From assembly GCA_037176845.1 (NCBI GenBank), contig JAYKXP010000086.1, forward strand, positions 1 to 64,000: a stretch of DNA of 64,000 nucleotides. Direction: 5' to 3'. The stretch comes from Paramarasmius palmivorus. Taxonomy: Eukaryota > Basidiomycota > Agaricomycetes > Agaricales > Marasmiaceae. The notes under the pieces were generated by a model. It ran no database searches and was not told the origin of the DNA. It worked only from the letters and a program-made list of their open reading frames with translations. Each line of letters starts with the position of its first letter. Within the stretch, counting starts at the first letter, position 1. Both the position numbers and the translations under genes were made by a program. This document shows positions 44,656 through 55,946 of the stretch, one piece after another.

Positions 44656-45773
44656 GACTTGAGAGGAGCTGAGGAGGAATACAGTAAGCTGTTGGATACT
44701 CATGACTGGCGAGAAGCCATCCTTATATATGCAATTTGATATTCGACTTGGCAAGTGGCAAGTGGCGCTGGCTATACAAATCAATATGCCTCGGCACTCT
44801 AATTATGAGTCTACTGGCTATACACCGTTCAACAAACGCTCAACACGCACTAATGAATGTCTGGGGTGCAGTGCGTATATACCCGACTAAGGTAAATGTT
44901 GGTACAGCCACACCACTTGTTATTGGATTAGCGCTCGTTTGCAGTCGGCTCTAACCAGTCCCGACCCCAAGCCCATCCCAGCGTAGATGCTTACCACAAG
45001 GCGAGTGCTTCTCAGTAATATCTTTAAGGGTCGCCTGAGGGAATGTCCCGTGAAACCAATTCTGAAACGCGGGCGCTGTTAGTCGATCCGTGAGCAGAGG
45101 GCCGAGAATCACTCGCAATTGACATGGCATACCTGTACATAACACGTCTGTGTGATTTGTCTCACTCTTCCTTTGAAGTGTTCTCGTTGATTAATTGTGT
45201 CAGACTCATCATCGTAATTGCAAGCCTCCTGTCTCTTCCTTTCTTTCGTATCGATCGAACCATGTTCAGCACGGAAGGTAAATTGTATGATTGTATAACG
45301 CGGAACAGGAGAACTATGGGCGTTCCGAATATTCTAGACCCATTTGAAGCTCAAAATAAGGACGTGAGGCAAAGCAATACCTACTCAGGCTCGTTACACT
45401 ATTCTAGATCAACTATAGGGCGGCATCTAAACACCATAGACCAGCAGGATGAGGTGTAATTTAGTGGGATAGCTTTGATGGTGTATCATTATCAATTGGC
45501 AACTCGTCCCATAAATGTAGGAACGACGCCACATCAAGCATATTGAGTACAATAGAGCCTTAGAAATTAGAATAGTGTGTTATCGCTACTTCGTCCAAGG
45601 TTTGAGGAAATGCAATCTGCGAGTAACATGTCGACAGTTCAACACATCAAGACCCTCTGTCTGGCCCATTTTACGCATTAATCAATACATTCAAGCTCAC
45701 ACATTCTTCTCGAGTTGTAGTACATCGCATTAAATATCATCACTAATAAATATCCGGTACCAATTCCACGCAG
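44656..45773 (-). repeat. Promoter of copy 2 and duplicated intergenic unit
   Basis: This holds the conserved upstream block at about 45000-45085 ('gagtgcttctcagtaatatc', 'gggaatgtcccgtgaaacca', 'aaacgcgggcgctgttagtcgatccgtgagcag') and 'tataacgcggaacaggagaactatgggcgttccgaa' at about 45294-45329. The plus-strand open frame 45124-45459 overlaps this block and has a partly conserved relative at 51479-51754 (see findings), but no gene is called. Confidence 0.6.
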
Positions 45774-46260
45774 TTACTTGTTATAGTAGCAGATATAGTG
45801 GTTTCCGCATGGGTTATTCTTTGCTTTGCCGTAGTTGAAGCGCCAACGGTTCCTTCATGTTCGAAGGAGAGTCAGCAATGCACCAAAGTCGAGAACAGCT
45901 GACAAGCTTACCCTTCATCAACCATGTTGTCGGGGTTACCCCAGCTCTTGTCACCATGACGATTGCCCTTCTTGGGTATATAGCAAATGTCTACGGGCAA
46001 ATGTCATTGTGAGTTCGTGATTCGTGAAATCCCGAGTTCTTGAAATACTCACAGTGTCCAGGACAAGCATTCGGATGACCTTTGGTTGACCCAAAGTTCA
46101 GCTTCCAACGATCACCTTGGTCGACTACAAGGTCCGGGTTTCCATACGACGTCTCACGTTTGGTGAGAATGTTCAACTCGTCGTCGGGAGTGTCCGTGGG
46201 TGCACCAATGACACCGATAGCGACGGCGGCGAGAGTAAGGAAGATGGTCGTGAACTTCAT
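45774..46260 (-). CDS. Small secreted two-repeat cysteine protein, copy 3
   Basis: Minus-strand exons: 46260-46053, 45990-45912 and 45852-45774, giving 121 aa. Signal peptide, DELNILTKR propeptide end, both GNPD...RW...HYICY halves and four cysteines are intact. Introns are 62 and 59 nt. The TATA element is at 46331-46341. Its promoter and first intron are closest to copy 5 (shared 'tgtttttccatgttacttggcaagacgagcggtgtgtattggctatgtagttcaacatgcctccgcc' region at about 46342-46405), so copies 3 and 5 come from one duplication that also carried the DNA beyond. Confidence 0.88.
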
Positions 46261-46829
46261 GGCTGGAGAAGAGCGGAGAAGGAATACAGTAGTAAGCTGT
46301 TGGATACTGAAAGACTCGAATGCAAAACCATCCTTATATATGTTTTTCCATGTTACTTGGCAAGACGAGCGGTGTGTATTGGCTATGTAGTTCAACATGC
46401 CTCCGCCATTCTCATTATTCGAAGTGCAGTGCGCACATAACCAGCCAAGGGTAATAGGGTACAGCCACGCTGCTTTCATTACATTAGCGCTCATTTACAG
46501 TCGGTTCTAACCGCCAGCGTAGATGTTTACCACCAATCGAGTGCTCCGCAGTGTTATCGTGACGGGTCACCTGGGGGAATGTCCCGTGAAACTCCCTCTG
46601 AAACGTGGGCGCTGTTAGGTTTTCGTAAGCGTGAAGCTAGGCCTAGAGTTCGAAATGCTTTACCTGGCACAGTACGCCTACGTATGCCATCCAGACATCC
46701 CGCTTTGCAAGTGTCTGGGTTAATGTGCCAGATTAGGGCGCTCCGAGTCCGAACGATTGGATTTGAAGATCAAGATAAGAATGTGAAGTAAAGCAACCAA
46801 ATTTCGGACTCGGGATCTATCCAAATCGG
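46261..46829 (-). promoter_or_regulatory. Promoter and conserved upstream DNA of copy 3
   Basis: Contains the TATA element and the 'gggtcacctgggggaatgtcccgtgaaact' block (about 46565-46595). It also has a stretch at about 46720-46790 ('gtgccagattagggcgctcc', 'cgattggatttgaagatcaaga') that recurs at about 53010-53060 upstream of copy 5. No other gene. Confidence 0.55.
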
Positions 46830-49370
46830 ATTGTGATTTGTATTGACCATATAGATGAACTCCAAAATCAGCAGAGATAAAGAGTCAGGTGTACTAGGAT
46901 ATCATTGATATCGAAATCCATGTCAATGATGGGGTATGAATGGTGCTTTAGAAGAACACGTCCTCGCGAGTCCACGGACTAGAGAGGAGAGTATCACCAT
47001 GTTGATGTTCCTCCAACCGGTATCACGGAATAGGAAGCATGTCAGAACATCCTAAATTCGCTCCGAACTGAAGGCATGAACTTCGAATCTGTACAGACTG
47101 AAGAGTAGTCTTTCTCGGTATTGGATTCGAGCGTTTGAACGATACCTCCCTAGTATGAATGACGTCCCCTGGGGTAATGAACAGAAGTAAATTTAGGGGA
47201 CGCCAGAGGAAATAACACGGCGGAAAACTGCGTTAAGTACTTTGACTTGTCGGCTCTGTATACTGGCGGTTGAATGATTCGTAAACCTGTGGGATAGAGC
47301 AGATGAACGGCACCCAAAGATAGCAGCACTAAGAATGAATCGCTTTCATTGTCGCAGATTCTCCATCGGAAAGATTCCTGGAAGTAAACACAGGTAAGAA
47401 AGCTAGATACTCTATTGGTTTGTATCTCGAGTCCTCACTAGTAAACGTCAAGGTATTCCCTTGACCCTAAAAGGCATCTTCTACAACTACTCCAGTGGAA
47501 CAATGGTCTCTGATTCAAGGAACGACGAAAATAGGTATTCGGAACGTCGGTGTGAATCTCCGCTCCGATCCTCGACACCTAACAGGTGCCGCGTTTCCTC
47601 CGCCTACTCTCCATGCGCAAGCCACGAGGAAGACCCATGCTTCAAAGTTTTACGTCGCTTGCTTCTGTGACTCGACAGAAGAGCCAGCCCAAAACGGAAG
47701 GAGTGCATGGGGCCGATTTGCCACCGGAGAGGTACGAATATGCAGCAGAAAGCAGAATAAACCTATCACAAAAGAACGAGGTTAAGCATCAGAACCACGA
47801 TCATAGCGAGACTCGGAGGTACTCACATAACATTCTCCCCGTACGCCCCGAACGGTTCATCACCTCAAACCGTGGAACGAGGGGCAGCATTGGAGGGGGG
47901 GTAATCTTTGAATTCCTAAGGCGCTCAATGGATCTTTCGGCGTAAAAGGATGCGTAAAGGTACAAGGAACCGAACGGGTTCCATGCCTGGGGGTATAGAG
48001 GAGTGATGGGGAAGAACAGTTCGCGTGATGGGAACTGACCAAACACGATATCAGTCCCTTGCCACAAACACAGAGCCTGCAGAGAATTACTCACCCATTC
48101 TCAGATACACCCGCACCTCGCCTCCTCCTACTCCGACCGAGACGCGGTATTACCTTCACGAGGCATAAGGAGTGAGAGCGCCAACAGTTATGAAAGACGG
48201 TCTTAAACAAGAAGACGACCCAGGCAGTGGCTGACCAAGGGGAGAAGAGTTGTCGTATACATCTCTCACAACCACCTCACCAAAGCTGGGATGGAGAGAG
48301 CGGGCTAAGGGGGCGTACAAAGGAGGATACCCTGGGCACAGGAAGCGCATATGATGAGGGGGTATGACATCGGGAGCGCAGATCGTGATAAGAGCGCAAG
48401 GAGGCGGTTTTGAAGAGAACGGTTTCGCCCATTTCGTTCGCCTTGATTAGGGACAGCCAGAGCTGACGTAGCCTACCGTGGCGGGGAAGAATGGGCGAGA
48501 AGACGGAAGGGGTGAACCAAGGTGTCCACAAACGTGATCCTGTATAGGACATCCATCGAGCTGTCTTCGAATAGGAGCGGTGAGGGTAGATGGAGAGGCA
48601 TCCGAAGTGTGGACGAGAACGGCGAGAATGTATAGGTGGCTGCGTGAACAAGTGAGGGATGGAGGGGCCCAAGTTGTGACGAAAGGATGCATGGAAGGAA
48701 GCGTAGGTGATGCCACAACGCATCTCTGCACGATGGGATAGGGAGAGGGGGTATATTTCGTCGCTATTGGGCGACGTGGAGGTGGACGGTTTCTGGTGAA
48801 CATCGAGGGGCTTCTTCATTCGCAGCAGCTCTTCTCCCGGCAATAAATCGGCTTCTTGTCCGTACAAAGGCGAGCCTTCATTGACATTATAGTCGGATAT
48901 GGTAGCGGGGAACGAGCCCGATGAGGTTGGCTAGATCGATGTACGAGGGTCTTTGGTCCAGCTCAGGAATGGGAGTGTGAGTGTGTACGGGAGTCCTACG
49001 CAAAGCAAGCGTTAGACACGTCAACGAAGGAAAGAGGAGAACGTACCTTTCACCCCCGTTTGTAGATCCCATATCCAAACTACCCATCCTTCAGCGCTTC
49101 ATGCCGTGGTTGGCGGTATATCAGTGTATCCTATCCTAAAGGCAGCCCCTTTCAGTGACAGAACGAGGACGGCGTGAAGGTATACATACCTGATATCCTA
49201 GCTATCCATAACCCTGACGCGCGCGCGCAGTGACAGGGACTTTGGCAAACAGGTAACGTGGACACTGGAGGAAGAGGAAAACCGTGTTTGTCACACATGT
49301 CACAGTGACATGCATAGTGACTCGGCCGGATCAAAATTTCGAATTAGCGCAAAAAGCACTATACGCGCAT
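46830..49370 (-). pseudogene. Decayed membrane-protein-like block, copy M5
   Basis: Block M5 separates small-gene copies 3 and 4. The stretch 46858-46960 matches 53127-53240 in block M6, and 48190-48230 ('atgaaagacggtcttaaacaagaagacga') matches 56010-56045. A hydrophobic minus-strand patch near 48480-48560 (VLYRITFVDTLVHPFRLLAH) aligns with one at about 56370-56440 (ILYGFAVLYLTYTLHRSEHPF). The tRNA-proximal patches 'cgttagacacgtcaacga' (about 49011) and 'cgtgtttgtcacacatgtcac' (about 49285) are present. The 196-codon open frame 48277-48867 is in a different frame from the conserved patch. Confidence 0.5.
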
Positions 49371-49462
49371 CTCCCTGGCTGGGAGTCGAACCCAGCTTTC
49401 GCGCGGCCGTCGGCACGTTTCACTATGACAGGCGCGTGTACTAACCGATATACTACCAGGGA
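49371..49462 (-). tRNA. tRNA-Asp(GUC) with short intron
   Basis: The minus strand gives TCCCTGG/CCAGGGA with G discriminator, a D arm with ATCGGTTAGTAC, stem CGCGC/GCGCG with anticodon GTC, and a T arm CTGGG-TTCGACT-CCCAG. The intron of about 20 nt after position 37 differs in sequence from the introns of the other copies, while exons are identical. Probably functional. Confidence 0.88.
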
Positions 49463-50473
49463 TTGAACTACAGTCACAACTTTCCCCATCATATGTGTTC
49501 GAGAAGTCTGACTATCTGGCATCAAAGAAGCACAGGACAGATCCATAACATATGTGCAACGAAGCTTCTAGCCGACCGCCAAAATAACAAATCGACGGCA
49601 CGCTAAACAGTATACAACTGCTTCAGGGAAGGACAATGAATGCTGAACCTATCTATCACTACGCAACATTCGGGACGGTCCAGGCATAATCCAACTTAAG
49701 TGTATGTGTGTGTCCTTGTGATCTGGCTTTAACTTGCCTGCAACCGAAGAAGATGAGCTGCTTCTTCGCTTTCCCCTCGCCCTGCTGCAGTCTGCCACGC
49801 CACTTCAATCACGAGCTGGAGATGTAGAACCATATTTCTTCCATATGGGCGCTCAAACAGGTTATGCTGAAACTGTTCCAAGCAGTACCTGTCAGTCGTA
49901 AATCAGGATCTCACATGATGGCTGCGCTGATATCCAAAGCTTCAAATCGACCATATCAAGGTACATAGCCGGGAAATTCTACCAAAGGCATTAGCAGACA
50001 CGATAGATGGAACAAAACGGCAACTCTAATCGGCTGGAAGCCTGAGTGCATTATCCTCTATCTATGCTAACACTGAAATATTATGGTATCATTTTGCTTC
50101 ACCTAGTTAAGTGTCATCAACGATCAACCATCTGCCATAGAAATACCCCCACTAGGAGATGCTCCACCCGATTGGGGTCATAGACTTCAATTTCCTTCGA
50201 CGTCTCTATCGACTGTTCAGGTGTCAGGTATAAAAGTACCCAAGAGAAGCTCTTGTACTAAATATCCGGTACCAAACTTCGGTTCAGACTCGGAGATGAT
50301 GTCGATCTGGGACTAACATGTCGATACATCAAAACCTTCTGTATTAGCCTATTTTACGCGTCAATCAATGTATTCAAGCTCACACATTCTCCTCGAATTG
50401 TAGTACATCACATTAAATATCATCACTAATAAATATCGGGTACTAGATCCAACCCGGTCTCGAGTCCTCGCAA
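49463..50473. other. Intergenic, no gene seen
   Basis: The part at about 49735-49900 shares words with 37045-37190 ('tcacgagctggagatgtagaaccata' against 'tcacgagctgaagatatagaaccatg'), suggesting a duplicated scrap. About 50320-50460 is the conserved 3' tail of small-gene copy 4 ('acatcacattaaatatcatcactaataaatat'). Confidence 0.5.
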
Positions 50474-50949
50474 TTACTTGTTGTAGTAGCAGATGTAGTG
50501 ATTTCCGCATGGGTTATTCTTCGCCTTTCCATAGTTGAAGCGCCAACGGTTCCTTCGTGTTCGAATTAGGATCAGCAACCAACCGAATTCGCGAACAGGA
50601 GATAGAAGCCTTACCCTTCATCAACCATGTCGTCGGGGTTACCCCAGCTCTTGTCACCGTGACGATTGCCTTTCTTGGGGATGTAGCAAATGTCTAACAA
50701 CCAAATATCGGCGATTAGTTTCCCAAAAATACCTTGAGGATACTCACAATGTCCAGGACAAGCGTTTGGGTGACCTTTGGTAGACCCAAAGTTCAGCTTC
50801 CAACGGTCACCTTGGTCGACTACAAGGTCAGGGTTTCCATACGACGTCTCACGTTTGGTGAGGACGTTCAACTCGTCGTCTGGAGTGTCCGTGGGTGCAC
50901 CAAGGACACTGATAGCGGCGAGAGTAAGGAAGATAGTCGTGAGCTTCAT
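50474..50949 (-). CDS. Small secreted two-repeat cysteine protein, copy 4
   Basis: Minus-strand exons: 50949-50748, 50693-50615 and 50552-50474, giving 119 aa. The signal peptide is two residues shorter (MKLTTIFLTLAAISVLGA), caused by a 6-nt in-frame deletion. The propeptide end TKR, both halves and all four cysteines are kept. The TATA element is at 51020-51031. Upstream sequence to about 51200 is closest to copy 2 ('gcaatttgatattcgacttggc', 'cgctcaacacgcactaatgaat'), so copies 2 and 4 are one duplicate pair and copies 3 and 5 another. Confidence 0.88.
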
Positions 50950-52076
50950 GGCTGGAGAAGAGCTGAGAAGGAATACAGTAGTAAGCTGTTGGATACTGAA
51001 CGACTGTATGGCGAAACCGTCCTTATATATGCAATTTGATATTCGACTTGGCCAGTGGCAGGCGGCGCTGGCTATGCAAATCAATACGCCTCGGCTCTCT
51101 AATTATGAGTCTATCGGCTATACACCATTCAATAATCGCTCAACACGCACTAATGAATATCTGGAGTGCAGTGCGCGTATCCCTACTGATGCGAATGTAC
51201 GTACAGCCACACTACTTTTCATTGCATTAGTACTCATTTCCAGTCGGCGCTAACCACTCCCGATCCCAAGGACATCCCAGCGTAGATGCTTACCAGAAGG
51301 CGAGTGCTTCCCAGTGATATCGTTACGGTTCGCCTGGGGGAATGACCCGTGAAACCCATTCTGAAACGTGGGCGCTCGTAGTCGATCCCTCAGCAGAGGG
51401 CTAGGCTGAGAGTGTGAAAGGCCTTACCGCTCGCAATTGACATGGTGCGCCCTGCATACTACCTCTATGTAATTCGTCTTGGACAATTCCATCGAAGGTT
51501 CCTCGTTGATCGATCGTGTCAGTCTCATTATGGTACTAGCGAGATTTCTAAACCTTGACACTATCTACTCGTTCTTTTCATATTTATCTGCAGCCTCTGC
51601 GACAAGAGATCGAACCATATCTAGCACAAACAGTAGATTGTATGATCGTATAACGCGGAACAGAAGAACTATGGGCGTTCCGAATGTTCTAGAGCGATTT
51701 AAAGATCACAATCAGGACGCGAAGCAAAGCCATACTCGCTACATTACCCCATAGGGCGGCATCTAAACACCATAGACCAGCAGAATGAGGTGTAGTGGGA
51801 TAGCTTTGATGGTGTAATCATTGTCAATTGGTAATTCGTCCCATGGGTGTAGGAGGAGCGCCACATCAAGCATATTGAGTACAATAGAGCCCTAGAATCA
51901 ATCTGCGAGTAATATGTCGATAGCTCAACATATAAAGACCTTCTGTCCGGCCCATTTTATGCGTCAATAGATGTGTTAAAGCTCATACATTCTTCTCGAG
52001 TTGTAGTACATCGTATTAAATAGCATCACTAATAAATAGTCGGTACCAAGTCCACCCCGACTTCGAGTCCACGCAG
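50950..52076 (-). repeat. Promoter of copy 4 and duplicated intergenic unit
   Basis: Collinear with 44656-45773. It carries the 'gagtgcttcccagtgatatcgttacgg' block (about 51302), 'tataacgcggaacagaagaactatgggcgttccgaa' (about 51650) and 'ggcggcatctaaacaccatagaccagcag' (about 51754), which is nearly identical to 45420-45448. No gene is called. Confidence 0.65.
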
Positions 52077-52560
52077 TTACTTGTTGTAATAGCAGATATA
52101 GTGGTTTCCACATGGGTTATTCTTTGCTTTCCCGTAGTTGAAGCGCCAACGGTTCCTTTACGTTTGTAGAGTCAGTAGTACACCAAAGTCAAGAACAGCG
52201 GACGAACTTACCCTTCGTCTACCATGTTGTCGGGGTTACCCCAGCTCTTGTCACCGTGACGATTGCCTTTCTTGGGTATATAGCAAATGTCTACAGGCAA
52301 ATGTCATTATGAGTTCGTGGTTCATGAAATCCCGAGTTCTTGAAACACTTACAGTGTCCAGGACAAGCGTTTGGATGACCTTTGGTAGACCCAAAGTTCA
52401 GCTTCCATCGATCACCTTGGTCAACTACAAGGTCTGGGTTCCCGTATGAAGTCTCACGTTTGGTGAGAACGTTCAACTCGTCGTCGGAAGTGTCCGTGGG
52501 TGCACCAAGGACACCGATAGCGACGGCGGCGAGAGTAAGGAAGATGGTCGTGAACTTCAT
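52077..52560 (-). CDS. Small secreted two-repeat cysteine protein, copy 5
   Basis: Minus-strand exons: 52560-52353, 52290-52212 and 52155-52077, giving 121 aa. The propeptide reads APTDTSDDELNVLTKR (one Pro to Ser change). Both halves, four cysteines and HYICY ends are intact. The TATA element is at 52624-52634. It is the last of the array and the copy closest to copy 3. All five genes point the same way and keep identical intron positions. Confidence 0.88.
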
Positions 52561-53946
52561 GACTAGAGTAGAGCTGAGAAGGGATTGTAAGCTGTTGGAT
52601 ACTGAAGGACCAATGTAAAACCATCCTTATATATGTTTTTCCATGTTACTTGGCAAGACGAGCGGTGTGTATTGGCTATGTAGTTCAACATGCCTCCGCC
52701 ACTCTCAATATGTGGAGTGCAGTGTGCATATAACCAGCCAAGGTTATCAGGGTACAGCCACACTGCTTTTCACTACATTAGCGCTCAGTTCTAGTCGGCT
52801 CTAACCGCTCCAGACCCCCCAGCGTAGATTTTTACCACTATGCAAGTGTTTTTGCAGTGATATTGTGACGGGTCACCTGGGGAATGACCCGTGAAACCCA
52901 GTCTGAAACGTGGGCGTGAGCAGAAGCTAGGCCCAGAGTTCGAAAGGTTTTCCCTGGCCTACTTATACCATCCAGACCTACTCCTTTGCAAATTCTTTAA
53001 GGGATAATGTTAATGTGCCAGATTAGGGCGCTCCAAACGATTGGATTTGAAGATCAAGACATGTGATTGTGACGCAGAGCAATCAAATCTCGGATTCGGA
53101 TTCAGATTGTTATTTGTATTGACCATAGATGAACTTTAAGATCAGCGGAGATAACGAGTCAGGTACAGTGTGATAGAATTGATATGAATAATGAATTCCA
53201 TGTCATTGATGCGGTAGGAGCGCCATGAGTACGAATACCGCTGTGGAATAACACGTCCTCGCCAGTCCACAGACTAGAGAGTATCACAGTCTGCGAGCAA
53301 TAGGTTGATGAACGATATAACAGAATAGGAAACACGTCAAAATATGTCGACATGCGTCTGCTAAACTCGCTCCGAACTCAAGGTGTGAACGCTGAATCTG
53401 TAAAGACTGAGGATTCCGAGTATGAGTGACGTGCCCTGGGGTAACGAACATAAGTAGATCTAGGGGGTCTCGAGAGCACTTCAGAGGAAACATCATTCGG
53501 CGTAGAACCACTTGACGTTTCAACCCAGCATACCGCCGTTAGAGTCGTAAAGCAAACTTGCAGGATAGAGCAGACAAAAGCCAATGAAAGTAGCGACAAG
53601 AATCATATTGAAACTCTGTAGATCGAAATAAAAAAGCAGTCGAGTGGTTGAGTAAAGATCGGAACAGACGAATATCATAGGAGTAGCGTGAATCTCCACT
53701 CTGACCCCCAACGTCGTTACATCCCGCGTTTCCCCTGTATGAATACATCCTTCTCTATGTACGTCATAGAAGGCGCGAACCACATGTTTACATCGCTAGA
53801 GCGGTAATTGAGGCAATCGCGGGGGTATGTGGAAGCAATGGTGTGAGGGAGAGTTCGCGTGATCAGAACTAACGAAATACAACATCAGTACATCGCCACA
53901 CCCGCAAGGATCAGGGAGAAGGTACTCACATAAAACGTTCCTAGAT
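52561..53946 (-). repeat. Promoter of copy 5 and first part of decayed block M6
   Basis: The stretch 52561-53060 is the conserved upstream DNA of copy 5. From about 53127 it matches 46858-47840 (block M5), so copies 3 and 5 were duplicated together with their neighbouring block. No intact frame is present. Confidence 0.6.
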
Positions 53947-53952
53947 GTTACG

Positions 53953-55940
53953 TATGAGTGTTAAAGTGTTCAAAAAATAAATCAGGTCCCCGGTAATAAT
54001 TTTTCAGTTCCCCGGTAATATTTTACCTACTTTCATGAAATTCCAGTACATTACGCCCCCGTAAATAACATAGAAATCCCCCGGTAATAACACTCTTCGA
54101 CGAAACACCGCCCGGTAATAATCGGCTATTTCGGCAAAGTGCTTTCCCACGCACGTGGCCTATGTCGAACACATCTTGAACATATCCTCTGTGCTCAGGC
54201 AAAATGATCTAAGCTGAACTGAGTATTTAATTTGATTTATGATATATTCAAGTACCTCAATATGCAATATCTTGTGTTTCTGAGGTGTAGAGCATGGCCC
54301 ATAGCGACGTACTTTTGTGTGACCTACTGAAAGCGACATAAACAAGGCCTTCAGCATCATTAGAAAAGCTGGTTCGCCTCTTGAACATGACGCAATGGTA
54401 AAATTATTGCATTTTCATTGTTGAGTACGTTGAGTACTGTATGGGAGTGACCGTGGCGCCTCATGAGTACTTGAGTCACGATGGGAGTGTTGACCAGAGT
54501 TGCCATCGGATACGGCAAGTTGGGGAAAGTGCTCTTGGTACCTTCGTCAAACTTGCAGGAGTATGGAGTCTCCCGTACAATTATACTGACAATTAAAATG
54601 GTAGTAGATACCTTTATATCATTAGTTTATGGGAAAATACGAATCAATGCTTGAAGAGTTCAATTGAGCTATTTTCAATTAGGGTCCAGAAATGATAGAC
54701 AACTTGAATTTATCATTGTAACTTGTAGCCTGAAAATAACTCTCGAGAGCTTTAATATGTACAACTATCTAGGTATACTGTGGTGAGTCGAGACATTAGT
54801 GAGGATCAAAACAATGGTAATAACATTACTACATGGCTGCATATAAGGTAATGTACTGAGTAGTGTTGAAATTGCTGTGAGCCCTGATATAGGCACCTAA
54901 TTGTGATGCTATGACATTTTCAAGGACTCCATTGACGAATGCTGAATACAAGACTGACAGTCTTGTATTCACTGATATTAGATATTAGATATTAGAAACC
55001 TATTGTGGACCAACTTGATCAGCGCAGGGGTCGTACTACAGGTAGACAGATAGATAAAGTTGCTAGATGCTACGGCTAACTATCCACTGAAGAATGAGAT
55101 GATGTTGAATGTTGAACAACACCCATTCGCCTAACTAACGACAGTGTCCACGCTCAACATATCAAGATCGCCTTCCATCATTACTGAAACTGGCATATGA
55201 GGATATTCATACATACTCTATGCCAAGCTCTACACCCTTCATACCGAATTTTGCCTGAGCAGCGACGCAGTTACTTGAACGCAGCTGAATATGTGTGATA
55301 GCGTGCCAAAGCGTGGGAAAGCTCCTATTGAAATGTACCATTACGACTCATGAGATCATGCATGAGACGCCACGTTTGATTTCATACTCAACATACTTGA
55401 TGATGACTCGTCAGAATGTAATAATAGTCTTAGTGAATCACGTTCAAGAGGCGAGCTGGCTTTCTGAACGACACTGAAATATGTGTGAAAATAAAGTACG
55501 TGGCTATGGTCTATAATCTACACATCAGGGACTACTAGATATTGCATATTCAAGTGCTTGGATATATCCTGGACCAAATCCTATACTCAGTTGAGTATAG
55601 ATCATTTTGCCTGAGCACAGAGGATATGTTCAAGATGTGTTCGACATAGGCCACGTGCGTGGGAAAGCACTTTGCCGAAATAGCCGATTATTACCGGGCG
55701 GTGTTTCGTCGAAGAGTGTTATTACCGGGGGATTTCTATGTTATTTACGGGGGGCGTAATGTACTGGAATCTCACAAAAGTATGTTTATTATTACCGGGG
55801 GAGCGAAAAATTATTACCGGGGACGATATTTATTTTTTGAACACTTTAACACTCATATGAAAGTAGGTAAAATATTACCGGGGAACTGAAAAATTATTAC
55901 CGGGGACCTGATTTATTTTTTGAACACTTTAACACTCATA
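53953..55940. mobile_element. Non-autonomous DNA transposon with long TIRs, about 2.0 kb
   Basis: It is bounded by a perfect 6-bp duplication GTTACG (53947-53952 and 55941-55946). The ends are exact inverses, starting TATGAGTGTTAAAGTGTTC. Inverted repeats extend about 260 bp on the left (to about 54211) and from about 55599 on the right. Both arms carry several CCCCGGTAATAA-type motifs. The right arm is about 90 bp longer because its outer end is duplicated: 'gaacactttaacactcata' occurs twice, near 55838-55857 and 55922-55940. No transposase frame exists inside. The right arm has a 76-codon open frame (55659-55889) that is only repeat sequence. The transposon interrupts block M6, which resumes at 55947. 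Superfamily unresolved. Confidence 0.88.
54944..54970. repeat. Perfect 12-bp palindrome at the element centre
   Basis: GAATACAAGACT, 3-nt loop GAC, AGTCTTGTATTC. It sits almost exactly midway between the two ends of the transposon (midpoint about 54947). A short (ATATTAG)n run follows. Confidence 0.85.
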
Positions 55941-55946
55941 GTTACG

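Noticed and set aside
45124..45459. Annotating the 111-codon plus-strand frame as a gene
   Set aside because: Only about 25 residues are shared with the 51.5-kb relative and the frame is not intact at 43.6 kb; reported only as a low-interest finding.
48277..48867. A 196-codon open frame on the minus strand, one of the longest in the window
   Set aside because: The paralogous block near 56.3 kb conserves a different frame (ILYGFAVLYLTYTLHRSEHPF), and this frame is low in complexity, rich in Ser/Pro/His, and not conserved. It is a chance opening.
42503..52560. CRISPR-like or satellite interpretation of the regularly spaced repeats
   Set aside because: The repeats are whole spliced genes with 1.6-kb spacing and the organism is a fungus; there is no short direct repeat/spacer structure.
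55659..55889. Open frame inside the right arm of the 2-kb element
   Set aside because: It is made entirely of the inverted-repeat motif sequence and is broken in the left arm.
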